DNA of 64,000 bases. It comes from Phocoena phocoena (lineage: Eukaryota; Chordata; Mammalia; Artiodactyla; Phocoenidae). The notes beneath the pieces are model-generated. The model was given only the letters and a program-made list of their open reading frames with translations, did not search any database and was not told where the DNA came from. The DNA lies in assembly GCF_963924675.1 (NCBI RefSeq), contig NC_089240.1, positions 119,727,680 to 119,791,679 on the forward strand, given 5' to 3'. The translations under genes and the position numbers were made by a program. Shown here piece after piece: positions 33,310-44,705 of this stretch (its first letter is position 1; each line of letters opens with the position of its first letter).

Positions 33310-33880
33310 TCATGAATACTAACAGCCACCTCTTAGTACACTCTGTATCAAACCACTTAGTGCTGAACTGGCCTTATCTTATTTACAATTCCAAATAGTT
33401 CTGTAAAGTAGACATTTTAAAAAATAAATTTATTTATTTTAGGCTGCATTGGGTCTTTGTTGCTTCACAGAGGCTTTCTCTAGTTGCGATGAGCAGGGGC
33501 TACTCTTTGTTGTGGTGCACGGGCTTCTCACTGTGGTGGCTTCTCTTGTTGCGGAGCACAGGCTCTAGGTGCGTGGGCTTCAGTAGTTGTGGCTCGTGGG
33601 CTCTAGAGCACAGGCTCAGTAGTTGTGGCACGTGGGCTTAGTTGCTCCGGGGCATGTGAGATCTTCCCGGACCAGGGCTCGAACCCCTGTCTCCTGCATT
33701 GGAAGGTGGATTCATAACTACTGCACCACCTAGGAAGCCCAAAGTAGTCATTTTTATCCACTTTTGACAGTCAGGAAACCAATGCTGAAAAAGTCTTTTG
33801 CCCAAGATCACACTATTATTAAGTGTCAGAACTGGAATATGAACCCAGATCTAAGTGTCCTCTTAACTACTATGCTGTAC
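33310..33880 (-). mobile_element. MIR split by a SINE
   Basis: The left part (33310-33419) has the AACTGGCCTTATCTTATTTAC block. The right part (33756-33880) continues with GACAGTCAGGAAACCAATGC and AGTGTCAGAACTGGAATATGAACCC. The two halves join when the SINE is removed. Confidence 0.75.
33420..33740 (-). mobile_element. CHR-type SINE, long form
   Basis: Antisense long CHR SINE (about 320 bp) ending in ...CACCTAGGAAGCCC at 33740. The TSD AAAGTAGACATTTTAA (33405-33420) pairs with AAAGTAGTCATTTTTA (33741-33756), with two mismatches. The long form has an extra CACAACTACTG-rich middle compared with the SINE at 689-901. Confidence 0.93.
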
Positions 33881-33954
33881 AACTCCTCATGTTTACTGTT
33901 TATGCTGCCAATGTAGTTTGCAGAATCTTGTCCCATTTATGAGCTGGAAGGGAC

Positions 33955-34195
33955 AGTGTAACGTGATGGTTCATCACAGAGGCTCTGGGGTCAGATAGTT
34001 TACAATATCTGACTCATACACTTAGAATCTGAAATCCTTGCAAAACTTACTTAACTTTCCTGAACCTCAGATTCCTTATTCCTAAGGATGGGAATAATAA
34101 TATTTCCTACCTTGAAAGTTCATTGTGACAAATGAATAAGATGAAATATATAACGTGTTAATTACAGTACCAGCCTGTGTTCTTCCTAGTATTCC
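33955..34195 (+). mobile_element. MIR SINE remnant
   Basis: Sense MIR: CAGAGGCTCTGGGGTCAGATAG, TTACTTAACTTTCCTGAACCTCAG and ATGGGAATAATAATATTTCC, in order. Confidence 0.85.
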
Positions 34196-34400
34196 TGTGA
34201 AGAGTAAATTAGGTAATATGTCTAGCAAATAGTAAAAATTAAAAATGGCAGCTCATATGAAATAATAATATATAATATTTAATGTTTGTTATATATGCAA
34301 TATATACATATATGCAATATATGCAATATATGTATATGCAACATTATACATAATTTATAATATTACTATGATACAGTAATGTCATATATGATGTTTCACA
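34196..34400. repeat. AT-rich region with (ATATGCAAT)-like repeats
   Basis: From 34258 the sequence is nearly all A/T, and ATATATGCAATAT recurs around 34290-34340. Confidence 0.75.
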
Positions 34401-34984
34401 ATAAGCAATGATAAATGTGGTCTTTCCCATTTGTTGAAAACTACTTATTTACTTAACAGACTCACTTTCCCCAAGAGGGAAGCTTCCACTTAATCATCAG
34501 AAATTCTGAAACAGCATAATCTATAAGAACAGTATTTTATGATTGAAAAGTAGCTTCTTTGTTTTTGCCTTAAAAAGAATGTAAACACAAGACCCAAGTT
34601 CTTACTTAACTCAAGACCCTCAAAGTGTCCCAATCTAAAGAAATCACATACATGATAGGCAGACAAGACCCTCCCCATAGACCAGCATAAATCTGCAGAG
34701 GAGATGAAACCAGTCAGTGAAGGATATCTGCAGGATATTTGCTATCAAGATCAGCTTGGATGAGAAATTCAAGCAGTGGACTCCAGTGTATGGATTGCCT
34801 CAAAAATGTTCTAGAGAATAAGCTCCCTTTTGTCTATGCTAAGATTTCTTTATACCATGATGTGGTGGGGCATAGTTTAATTGATTTAAGAATTGGAGCC
34901 AGCTAATTAATGTGCATAAACTTACTAAATTATGAGAAGGATAGATCAGGACAAAGTGATAAGAAGAGTATCAAAGAATACTTT
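34401..34984. other. Unique sequence, nothing recognised
   Basis: No gene or repeat that I can support. Confidence 0.5.
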
Positions 34985-35690
34985 TGTTATTTTTAGGTCC
35001 CATTTGTTTATTTTTGTTTTTATTTCCATTACTCTAAGAGATGGATCCAAAAAGATATGGCTACAATTTATGTCAAAGAGTGTTCTAAGTTTTCCTCTAA
35101 GAGTTTTATAGTGTCTAGCCTTACATTTAAGTCTTTAATCCACTTTGAGTTTATTTTTGTATATGGTGTTATAGAATGTTCTAATTTCATTCTTTTACAT
35201 GTAGCTGTCCAGTTTCCCCAGCACCACTTCTTGAAGAGACTGTCTTTTCTCCTTTATATATATTCTTGCCTGCTTTGTCATAGATTAATTGACCATAGGT
35301 GCGTGGGTTTATTTCTGGGCTCTCTATTATGTTCCATTGTTCTGTATTTCTGTTTTTGTGCCAGTACCATACTGTTTTGATGACTGTAGCTTTGTAGTAT
35401 GGTCTGAAGTCAGGGAGTGTGATTCCTCCTCCAGTCTTTCTCAGGAATGCTTTGGCTATTCAGGGTCTTTTGTGTTTATGTACTAATTATAAAACTTTTT
35501 GTTCTAGTTCTCTGAAAAATGCCATTGGTAATTTGATAGGGATTGTATTGAATTTGTAGATTGCCTTGGGTAGTATAGTCATTTTGACAATATGGATTCT
35601 TCCAATCCAAGAACACAGTATATCTTTCCATCTGTTTGCATCCTTTGTGATTTCTTTCATCAGCATCTTATAGTTTTTGGAGTACAGAAG
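34985..35690 (-). mobile_element. Internal L1 ORF2 fragment lacking both ends
   Basis: Antisense ORF2 sequence equivalent to about 45980-46680 of the longer L1 in this window. It has no 3'UTR, A-tail or TSD, so it is not a normal truncated insertion as it stands. Coding is broken into pieces (for example 35487-35819). Confidence 0.9.
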
Positions 35691-36569
35691 ACACCATATT
35701 TTTGAATGGTGAAGCAAACAGGATAAAATGTCTTTGTATACCTTATATACAATAAGGGAAATGGAATTCATTTCTTTAAGCTTCATAGGAAAAAGCATAG
35801 CTGACTGTTTAGGAAGCAAGTGGTGATAAATGGAAATTTTTTGGTACTATTATTACTTTGTTATGTAAATATATTTTATGTTCTCTTTAATTAATATAAT
35901 ATCTTTATTGATTTTATTGAACAAAAAGATAATGGGTTTCACGGTTACAGTCATGACCATGGTCCCTTTGGCTGAATATTTTCTATATGATCTGAAGTTC
36001 TTTAGCCTTGATGTTCCTGCATTGGATGTGTTCAAGCAACTAAGCCTTACTGTTGGAGAGGAATTACTGTATTTGGAAATTACAATGTTGTTTAATGGGG
36101 AAAAGAGTATTCAATTGCAGAGATACATTTGTAAAATTTATTTGAGTGGGGCATATGAACTACACATGTGGTGAATGTAAGAGGAAAGACAAGGTGATTT
36201 TGACCTCTTGTCAAGGGTTTTCTCTGTCACAAAATAATCCAGAATTTTATGATGAATCAGTAATGGTGTATAAGCATTTTATATAGAATAACATTTCTAT
36301 ATAAAGACAGAGCTGTGAGTCATACGACGGGTTTCTAATTTTTTATTCTTTTGACACAATTTTGTGATTAAAAAGCTTCCTCTCTTGCCTCAGTTCCCCA
36401 TCTTTAAAATGTAGCTAATTCTGATTCCACTCAACTGAGCTCCTTGTTAGTGAATGGCAAGAATGACATGAGATAAACAAAAGCATTTAAACTACTTGAG
36501 GTGTTGCTTTAAGGATATTATACTTAATTCATGTGTCCAAAACACATTTCTGGCTTCTGATGATGTTTG
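35691..36569. other. Unique sequence, no gene recognised
   Basis: A 98-codon open frame (35878-36174, +) begins with a hydrophobic stretch but has no family resemblance that I recognise. Confidence 0.45.
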
Positions 36570-36930
36570 GTAGGCTATGCCTCTGTAACAGAGAGACCCA
36601 AGTTTATAGTAGCTTAAAGACCAAAAATGTTTATTTCTCTCTTAGTAGGCAGTCTGTAATGGATAGGCAGACTACTCTGTTCCATTTGGCCCCTTAAAGA
36701 CTATGGCTACTTTCTTCTTATTTTTCTACTGTTGTCTCCAGTCATTTTCCTCGTTGGCATAGTTGAAGTTGGATGGCAGGCATGTCTATATTCTAGATCC
36801 TAGGAAGAGGAATGAGCACAGAGAAATTCACATGAGGTATTTTAATGTCTAGACCTAGAAGTGGCATGCTATTCACTTCCACTCATATGCAACTGTAACC
36901 CTACAAAAAGAAGGGCAGAATGGCTGACCT
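36570..36930 (+). mobile_element. LTR-like ancient repeat (same class as 26690-27060)
   Basis: GGCTATGCCTCTGTAACAG ... TTTATAGTAGCTTAAAGACC ... TTTATTTCTCTC and a later GAAGTGGCATGCTATTCACTTCC block fit a common eutherian LTR-like repeat. Diverged; family uncertain. Confidence 0.4.
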
Positions 36931-37177
36931 GGTACAAGATGGACAAGGGTAGTTGAGTGAGGATGAGAAAAAAAATGTTAGGGAGTAGTGAGAGCAATCT
37001 TGTATTTGTTCAGAAAACTGCTTAGGGCCTAGCTTAGTCATTCTGCTGTGTCTTGGTTACTGTTTTCCTTCTCTGAAGTGATAATAGATTATTTTTCCCC
37101 AAGTGCAGGTATTCTGAATTTTCTTCTCAGAGCTTTAAGATTGCTTTCAATATATCTACAATATATATTTTTTTAAA

Positions 37178-37548
37178 AAAAGAAAATGGTCAGAAGAACC
37201 TAGGGGCAAGACGGGAATAAAGATGCAGACCTACTAGAGAATGGACTTGAGGATACGGGGAAGGGGAAGGGTAAGCTGGGACAAAGTGAGAGAGTGGCAT
37301 GGACATATATACACTACCAAACATAAAATAGATAGCTAGTGGGAAGCAGCTGCATAGCACAGAGAGATCAGCTCGGTGCTTTGTGACCACCTAGAGGGGT
37401 GGGATAGGGAGGGTGGGAGGGAGGGAGACGCAAGAGGGAAGAGATATGGGAACATATGTATATGTATAACTGATTCACTTTGTTATAAAGCAGAAACTGA
37501 CACACCATTGTAAAGCAATTATACTCTAATAAAGATGTTAAAAAAAAT
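37178..37548 (+). mobile_element. LINE-1 3'UTR insertion, 5' truncated
   Basis: Plus-strand L1 3'UTR only. Starts near AAATGGTCAGAAGAACC, includes the G-rich block at 37393-37430, and ends ...ATAAAGATGTTAAAAAAAA at 37548. TSD not clear because both sides are A/T-rich. Confidence 0.93.
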
Positions 37549-37734
37549 CTAAAGGGAAAACATGTTTTTCTTTTCTCACAAAATGAGTCACTTTCTCACT
37601 CTGGTTCTTGCAAGTTTGCTCAGTCTCCCTGTACACTTCATAAGTGAACATATTCACAAAATGTTCAAGACTCTCACTGCCTCAGTTGATCATCCTAAGA
37701 TGAGGTCAAGCAGTGGAAGGTGTTGTTTAATTAA

Positions 37735-37766
37735 TGTTCCCAATTTTTGTTGTTCCCAATTTTTGT
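37735..37766. repeat. 16-bp perfect tandem duplication
   Basis: TGTTCCCAATTTTTGT at 37735-37750 and again at 37751-37766. Confidence 0.95.
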
Positions 37767-37884
37767 TTCTTAACTATCATCCTGGTGGCTTTGACATAAA
37801 TGCAATACAGTATTTATAAAAATTTAAGTTTTAAATTTGGAGGTTTGCTGAAAATTTTAGAAGCCCATATGTTTATAAAAAAAA

Positions 37885-38466
37885 TAATGTATATATATAA
37901 TTGAAGTATAGTTGATTTACAGTGTTTCAGGTGTACAGCAAATTGATTCAGTTACACATGTATGTGTGTGTATATATATATTTTCAGATTCTTTTCCATT
38001 ATAGGTTACTACAAGATATTGAGTATAGTTCCTTGTGCTATACAGTAGGTCCTTATTGTTTGTTTGTTTATTTATTTATTTATTGTTTTGCGGTATGCGG
38101 GCCCCTCACCGCTGCGGCCTCTCCCGCCACGGAGCACAGGCTCCGGACGCGCAGGCCCAGTGGCCATGACCCACAGGCCCAGCTGCTTCGCGGCACGTGG
38201 GACCCTCCTGGACTGGGGCACGAACCCACGTCCCCTGCATCGGCAGGCGGACTCCCAACCACTGCGCCACCAGGGAAGCCCTGTTTATTTATTTTATATA
38301 TAGTAGTGTGTATCTGTTAATCCCAAACTCCTAATTTATCCACCCCTTTCCCCTTCGGGAACCATAAGTTTGTTTCCTGTGTTCATGAGTCTGTTTCTGT
38401 TTTGTAAATAAGTTCATTTGTATCATTTTTTAAGATTCCGTATATAAGTGATATCATATGGTATTT
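37885..38466 (-). mobile_element. LINE-1 3'UTR fragment, antisense, containing a SINE
   Basis: AATTGAAGTATAGTTGATTTACAG begins the reverse of an L1 3'UTR, which continues after the SINE with ATATATAGTAGTGTGTATCTG and CAAACTCCTAATTTATCC up to the start of the ORF2 end near 38466. Confidence 0.88.
38078..38281 (-). mobile_element. CHR-type SINE, short form
   Basis: Antisense SINE from ...GTTTTGCGGTATGCGGGCCC to CACCAGGGAAGCCC. TSD TGTTTATTTATTT at 38065-38077 and 38282-38294. GC-rich and well preserved. Confidence 0.95.
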
Positions 38467-38759
38467 TAGAAGAAACTTTACTTTTAAAATACTTATGCTC
38501 TTAAAAAATGGCTGACTTACAATGATAACAGCTTGAAGCATTCAGGTATATCAATTTCAGTGCTATCCCATTTTGTAATGTTAGTTCAGCTTGACACTAT
38601 CATGTGAAATCAATAATAACGTGTTGCTGATCTAGCAATATGGTGTAATGTCTGAGAGAGCATTGACAGTTTTCCAAAACCTTCCAGATCACACATTTAT
38701 TTTATTTTTTAAATATGCCTCTGCTGAGTTTGAAGGACATAAAATTTGACCTTCCAAAC
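38467..38759. other. Unique sequence, nothing recognised
   Basis: No supported feature. Confidence 0.5.
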
Positions 38760-39010
38760 TAAATAGAATGTAAAACACTAAGAGTGAACCGTACGGTAAA
38801 TTACAGACTTTAAGTGATTATGATGTATCAATGTGGGTTCATTCTTGTTTAAAAAAAAATACCATTCTGGTGAATGATATTGATAAGGGTGGAGGCTATG
38901 CAGGTGTAGGGCGGCAGGGGGTATATGGGAAATCTCTGTACCTCCCTCTCGGTTGTGTTATAAACCTCTAAAACTGTTCTAAAAAATAGTCTTAGGAAAA
39001 AAGGCACCCT
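38760..39010 (+). mobile_element. Old L1M 3' end
   Basis: AAGAGTGAACCGTACGGTAAATTACAG, GTGGAGGCTATGCAGGTGTAGG and GGGGGTATATGGGAAATCTCTGTACC, in the order of a common eutherian L1M 3' terminus. Confidence 0.75.
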
Positions 39011-39364
39011 AAAAATTAAAATTGACCTTAAAAATAAGGATCCTAGCATGTTTGTGTGTAAAAAGTCTCGATATCATGCTGATGTTAATTCTCTCAAAAA
39101 TGATCTTCAGTATAATGTGCTTACAACAAAATTCAGGGAGGATTTAATGGAATTTAAGAAGCTGAGTTTAAATACAATGAGATTGGTAAGAATGATTGAT
39201 ATACTTGTGAAGAAAACATGAGATGGGAAAGATTGCTCTACCAATATGAAAATATTAAAGAGGAAAAATCATTAAAAGTGCGTGATTTGTCACATTCATA
39301 ATCAAGTGAACCAGTGAAAAAATGTAAACTCCAGAAACTATTTCATATACATATAAAAGAAGTG

Positions 39365-39600
39365 TCATTGAATAGTGGTAATCAAACTGCTTGGGCTCAA
39401 TTCCTGGCTCTTCCACTTGCTGGTTTTGTGACATTGGAGAAAGTATTAGACTTTTTTTTTTTACATCAGTTTCCTTAATTGTAGAATGGAAATAATACCT
39501 TCTTCATGTAAGTGTTTCGAGGATTATACTATATAATGCAAATACAATGACTAACAAATAACATATGTATAACAGTTGTTAGCTGTTATATGAGCATTTG
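39365..39600 (+). mobile_element. MIR SINE remnant
   Basis: Sense MIR: GCTTGGGCTCAATTCCTGGC, CATCAGTTTCCTTAATTGTAGAATGG and ACCTTCTTCATGTAAGTG, with a T-run at 39452-39460. Confidence 0.8.
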
Positions 39601-39689
39601 ATATATGGCAGAAGTGGCATTGCAAATTAGTCGTGAAAAGATGGATTACAAAATAAGTTATGTTGAAACAACTTACAATCAATGTAGAA

Positions 39690-40309
39690 ACATAAAATGA
39701 GACTTTAAAAATAACACCATAACCTCTTCATTCTAGATAAATTTGAAGAGAAAAAAAACACATTTTAAGAAAGGTAGAATAAAGTGTAGGAGAATATCTT
39801 AATTATACCTGAGCAGGGAAAGATTTGTAAGCAAGATACAAAAGGCACAAATGAACAAACTAACAATGTGATATTGAAATTGGAATTTTCTATAAGACAA
39901 AAGCCATCATAAACTAAGCTCAGTTATAAGCACTGACTTGGAGAAGATATTTGCAACTTACATAAATGAAAATAATTAACATCCCTAATAACGTAAAGAA
40001 TTAATAATACAAATGAACAAACATAACAAAAAAGAAATAGAGATACAGAGAACAAACGGTTGTCAGAGGGGAAGGGGGTGGGGAGGAAAGAAATAGGAAA
40101 GGGAGATTGAGAAGTATAAACTTCAAGTTGCAAAATAAATGAGTCATAGGTATGAAATGTACAGTGTGGGAAATATAGTCAAAGACTATGTAACATCTTT
40201 GGTGACATATTGTAACTAGACTCATGGTGATCGTTTTGAAATGTATAGAAATATCAAATCACTATGTTGTATAACAGGAACTAACAGTGTTGTAGGTCAA
40301 TGATATTTC
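39690..40309 (+). mobile_element. Old LINE-1 3' part
   Basis: L1 3'UTR-type sequence, clearest from 40010: CAGAGAACAAACGGTTGTCAGAGG ... CTATGTTGTATAACAGG ... AACTAACAGTGTTGTAGGTCAATG. The 5' limit is vague. It ends where the SINE at 40310 inserted and may continue at 40646. Confidence 0.7.
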
Positions 40310-40633
40310 TTTTTTAAATTAATTTACTTATTTTTTGGCTGCATCAGGTCTTTGATGCTGCACGTGGGCTTTCTCTAGTTGTGGCGAGCGGGGGCTACTC
40401 TTTGTTGTGGTACGTGTGCTTCTCATTGCGGTGGCTTCTCGGTGTGGAGCACGGGCTCTAGGCATGCGGGCTTCAGTAGTTGTGGCTTGCGGGTTCTAGA
40501 GCACAGGCTCAGTAGTTGTGGCACACAGGCTTAGTTGCTCTGCAGCATGTGGGATCTTCCCGGACCAGGGCTCAAACCCATGTCCTCTGCATTGGCAGGC
40601 AGATTCTTAACCACTGAGCCACCAGGGAAGTCC
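40310..40633 (-). mobile_element. CHR-type SINE, long form
   Basis: Antisense long CHR SINE. Perfect 12-bp TSD, CAATGATATTTC, at 40298-40309 and 40634-40645. Confidence 0.95.
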
Positions 40634-40654
40634 CAATGATATTTCAAAAAGAAA

Positions 40655-41015
40655 AAAATCTCATAGAAAAGAGATCAGAGTTGTGGTACCAGAGGTAGGT
40701 GGGGGTGGGGGCAGAGAATTGGATGAAGGGATGAAGGTGGTCAAAAGGTATGAACTTCCAGTTATAAGATAAATAAATACTAGGGATGTAATGTACAACA
40801 TAAATAAAATTAACACTGCTGTATGTTATATATGAAAGTTAACAGAATAAATACTAAGAGCTCACATCATAAGGAAAAAATTTCTATTTTTATATCTATG
40901 GGATGGCAAATGTTCACTAAACTTGTGTTCATAGTTTCATGATATATGAGTCAAATCATGCTGTACACCTTGAACTTACATGGTGCTGTACGTCAAATAT
41001 ATCTCAATAAAATTG
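40655..41015 (+). mobile_element. Second old LINE-1 3' end
   Basis: AGAGTTGTGGTACCAGAGG ... GAACTTCCAGTTATAAGATAAATAAATAC ... GCTGTACACCTTGAACTTACATG ... ATATCTCAATAAAATTGG. This is another L1M 3'UTR following the first. Confidence 0.75.
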
Positions 41016-41435
41016 GAAGAAAAAAATTAATATGAAGCAAGAAGAAAAAGTCAAATAAGCAAATAGAAGTATAGCTAAAGACTAAGAACAGGTAGTTCAC
41101 AGAAGAAGAAACATGAAAGGCCAATAACCTAGGAAACAGGTGCAAATTTGTTAATATACAGAGAACTGCAAAATTAAGAAATGGTATATCTCATACCCAC
41201 CAATGCAGCAAAAATTAAAGTATGACAATGCCAAGTTTTGGGAAAGAAATGGACAAAACAGACTCTGTTACACTGTTGGTGGGCATACAAATTCGAAGAA
41301 GCAATCTGAAGAGAATTTGCCAATACCTAACATAGTTGAAGTTATATATTCCCTAAGAGTCAGCAATCCCATTCCATTCCCTGGTACAGTCCCTAAAAGA
41401 AAGAAACCACCAACCACAAAAACTAGTGTATCACA

Positions 41436-41575
41436 GGGACTTTCCTGGTGGTCCAGTGGTTCAGACTCTGTGCTCCCAATGCAGGGAGCCCGGGTTTGCT
41501 CTCGGGTCAGGGAACTAGATCCCACATGACGCAACTAAGTGCCCGTATGCCACAAGTAAAACAAAACCAAAAAAG
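41436..41575 (+). mobile_element. Short tRNA-derived SINE (CHR/Bov-tA-related)
   Basis: GGGACTTTCCTGGTGGTCCAGTGG start and CCCGGGTTTGCTCTC B-box region; a shorter body than the other CHR copies. TSD ACTAGTGTATCACA (41422-41435) and ACTACTGTATCACA (41576-41589), one mismatch. Confidence 0.88.
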
Positions 41576-41589
41576 ACTACTGTATCACA

Positions 41590-41996
41590 ACTCTTATGGG
41601 CTGAATTGTGTTCCCCCAAAATGTGTATATTGCAGTTCTAACCTCTGTAATTTCAGAATGTAACTGTATTTGGAGACAGGGTCTTCAAAGAGGTGATTAT
41701 ACTATAATGAGACCCTTGGGGTAGGCCCTAATCTAATCTGGCCTGTTCTTATAAGAAGAGGAAATACAGACACAGAGAGAACACCAGGGCTGCACATGCA
41801 CAGAGAAAAGTCCATGTGAGGACACAGCCAGAAGGCAGCCATACACGAGCCAAGCAGAGAGGCCTCGGGAGAAACCAAACCTGCTGACACCTCCATCTCA
41901 GACTTTTAGCCTCCACAACTGTGAGAAATAAATTTCTGTGGTTTAAGCCACATAGTCTGTAGTATTTTGTTATTGCAGCCCTACCAAACTAATACA
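41590..41996 (+). mobile_element. Solitary ERVL-MaLR LTR (MLT1/MST type)
   Basis: ATGGGCTGAATTGTGTTCCCCC, TGTATTTGGAGACAGGGTC, CTTATAAGAAGAGGAAATACAG, GTGAGGACACAGCCAGAAGG, AACTGTGAGAAATAAATTTCTG and TTTTGTTATTGCAGCCCTACC appear in LTR order, with a polyadenylation signal AATAAA in the usual place. No internal retroviral sequence. Confidence 0.85.
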
Positions 41997-42774
41997 ATAT
42001 ATACGACGTGCACATAGACATATACATACATATATATACGTGTATATTTATGTATATATGGATTTTTGTAATAAGGAAAAGGAAACAATATGCTAATCAG
42101 TAGATGGACAGAGGCATACTGCCTGACATCTCATAAGCCCAAAGTAAATGTTAATATTATTGGTAAACTATTCATATGAATAAAATACAATACTTTCTAT
42201 ATAAAGGTCACAATGAGTATAATTAGACTTAAACTTTCTGCATTGTTTTATTTTATTACAAAAAGTTCTGACTGAAATGTTGCAAAATCTTTACATTTGG
42301 GTGATTGTTAAGTGGATATTTGTAATATTACCCTCTGGATGTTTCTACACGTTTAAAATATAACTATAAAAAGGAAAGACAAGGTCAATTCAAAGATTTA
42401 GAATGTCTAAGAGGTAATATCAATAGGGTTATATTGAAATGGTAAAACCACCACAGTTATGAAATATCCAATTTTCAATGTGGAGCTCAGCTCAGTTCTG
42501 CAAAGCTCTACCCAGATTCACAGAAACCATCTGAGGCACTTGAGCAGCCTGGAATGGATTTAGAAAAAGGACCAAAGCATTATCCATTGGGCCAGAAACT
42601 GACACTAGATTCAAAGTTTATAAACCCAGCAGTTTATGAGGGAAAAGGGAAAAGAAAAAAGGAAAAAGTCGTTTTAGCTCCTTCAATGGTAAGGTCCTGA
42701 AGTGAAATTTACTTCAATTCTCAATGAGGAATAACAATTGGAACATCTCTGTTTCTATAAGGAGTGGATAAGGG

Positions 42775-43124
42775 GGACTTCCCTGGTGTCGCAGTGGTTA
42801 AGAATCCACCTGCCAATGCAGGGGACATGGGTTCAAGCTCTGGTCTGGGAAGATCCCACATGCCATGGAGCAAGTAAGCCCGTGCACCACAACTACTGAG
42901 TCTGCGCTCTAGAGCCCGCAAGCCACAACTACTGAGCTTGCGTGCCACAACTACTGAAGCCTGTGCGCCTAGAGCCCATGATCTGCAAAGAAGAGAAGCC
43001 ACCGCAATGAGAAGCCCGTGCACCGCAATGAAGAGTACCCCCGCTCGCCACAACTAGAGAAAGCCTGTGCGTGGCAATGAAGACCCAATGCAGCCCAAAA
43101 TAAATAAATTTATTTTTAAAAAAA
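42775..43124 (+). mobile_element. CHR-type SINE, long form
   Basis: Sense long CHR SINE ending in AAATAAATAAA-type tail. TSD GAGTGGATAAGGG (42762-42774) and GAGTGGGTGAGGG (43125-43137), two mismatches. Confidence 0.93.
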
Positions 43125-43137
43125 GAGTGGGTGAGGG

Positions 43138-44209
43138 TTTTGGAGAAACAGCAAAATGTGAATGTATATGTGTGGTAAAATTGAGGAGGAAAAGATAGCC
43201 CTTTGGAAAAAGTGTGATGAGAAAGAAAGTATATTTCTGGTCCAGTCAGGTAGTTTTCTATATTTGTTTCATCTTCCAATTCATTGGACACTTTTCTGAC
43301 TTCAGCACCTTTTTGCATTTCCCATTTTAAAAATAGCGTGCATTATTTTAAGTATCACTGTCATAATATTCTTCTTAGGGCTGAGATGCATGGCCTCAAT
43401 TTTGAAATCACTATGAAGAAAGACTGCAGTTTATCACCATTATTAAATATTTTATTATATTTCATGCACTTCTATAGACCCTTGAAGCCAATAGTTTAAC
43501 TAGTGCTTGCTGGCTGATAGAATGTATTATAAAGAAAGTTCATGCGTTTATGAAAGAACATGCACATCCCATTTCAGCAATTGGGGAGAATCAGGAGGAA
43601 GAATGGGGAAAACAAATGAATCATATTATGTTCACAATGAAGGAACCATTTGGACCAAGCTCTTTGATGTTGGCAAGGCCTCGGGGCCAAGTGAACGTCC
43701 TTCTTCAAAGAAATAGTTATGTCAACCATAAAATCCCTTTTAGCACTCTGAAGATTAGAACAGGGGTGAAACATAGATAAATGCTACTTTAGCACTGATA
43801 CTCAGAGATACAATTATATAAATTTCATTCCAGAATATGTTTGAAGGCACATAATGGCATCAGTGATTGTTGTTTGACAATTTAAAAATTTTCCAAAAGT
43901 AGAAGACAGCAAAATCTGGTTGACCATTCCCTTTGCTCTGACCTCAGTTCCTGGCAGGTATGGAGACCCTCTTTCCCAGAAAGTGAACTGATGACTGCGG
44001 GAATGGAGGTCTTTGCTTATAAGTAATTGGTTCTGCTCTCCTGAGTTCCTCAACTTAGAATCAAAGGAGAACAGAAATATGTTCAGCAAACTTCCTCTCC
44101 CACAAGACACACAGAAGAATTGTTGCCACTGAAGTGATATTTGGGTTTCATAGATGGAATTCACACTGATTTTCTGAGCAAAGTTTGAATCAGTAACTCC
44201 AGGCAATTT
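43138..44209. other. Unique sequence, no gene recognised
   Basis: No repeat or exon identified. Several short open frames overlap on both strands at 43500-43780 and none has a motif. Confidence 0.5.
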
Positions 44210-44705
44210 TGCACAATGCTTCTTCTATCTGGAATGTCCTTTGCCACAAAGTTCATACATTCAAATTCTACACAATTTTGATAGACCGCCTGCTTGGAAA
44301 TGTTATCCCTGATTCCTCCCTATTTCCCGTTCTCTGGCTTCCCTGTTTTCCTCTGCTGTTGAGAAGGAGGAAGAGGAGGAGAAGGAGGACAAAAACAACA
44401 ATAGCAAATAGCTCTTATTTACTGAGCATTTACTGTGTAGGAGAGTTATGCTTCATATCTATGATCTAATTTAATTTTCACAATAACCCTTTGAGGAGGG
44501 AAATATTATTATTCCTATTTTATAGAGGAACAGGAAGTCTCATCCTAGATGTTAACTATCCAAGGTCATTTATCTACTAGTTAACGTAATCTAAATTCAA
44601 ACTCCAGGTTTCATTCACTACACTACTATAAGCTTCCTGAGGGCAGGGCCTATGTCTGATTAATCTGTTTTATCTGCAATACTTTGCAAAGGATAGGTGT
44701 TAAAA
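44210..44705 (+). mobile_element. L2 LINE 3' end split by a MIR
   Basis: 44210-44340 (TCTATCTGGAATGTCCTTTGCC ... CCCTGATTCC) and 44630-44705 (AGCTTCCTGAGGGCAGGGCC ... GCAAAGGATAGG) are consecutive parts of the L2 3' end. A purine run (44360-44390) and a MIR lie between them. Confidence 0.75.
44395..44625 (-). mobile_element. MIR SINE inside L2
   Basis: Antisense MIR: TTTACTGAGCATTTACTGTG, CCTATTTTATAGAGGAACAGG and CCAAGGTCATTTATCTACTAG. Confidence 0.8.

Larger units (their letters stand above)
41016..42380 (+). mobile_element. Ancient LINE remnant (L1M or HAL1-like) cut by a SINE and an LTR
   Basis: 41080-41420 has L1/HAL1 ORF2-like sequence (ACTGTTGGTGGGCATACAAATTCG, CAATCCCATTCC). After the SINE and LTR, 42260-42370 (TTAAGTGGATATTTGTAATATTACC ... 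TACACGTTTAAAATATAAC) resembles the 3' end of such an element. 42000-42060 is TA/CATA-rich. The link between the two parts is inferred. Confidence 0.5.

Noticed and set aside
35878..36174. 98-codon plus-strand frame in unique DNA
   Set aside because: No recognisable domain, splice context or promoter; expected by chance in a window of this size.
37141..37560. A TSD for the L1 3'UTR at 37178-37548
   Set aside because: Both flanks are A/T homopolymer-rich, and any short match there could be chance.
41590..41996. Possible endogenous retrovirus
   Set aside because: Only a solitary MaLR LTR; no gag, pol or env sequence adjoins it.
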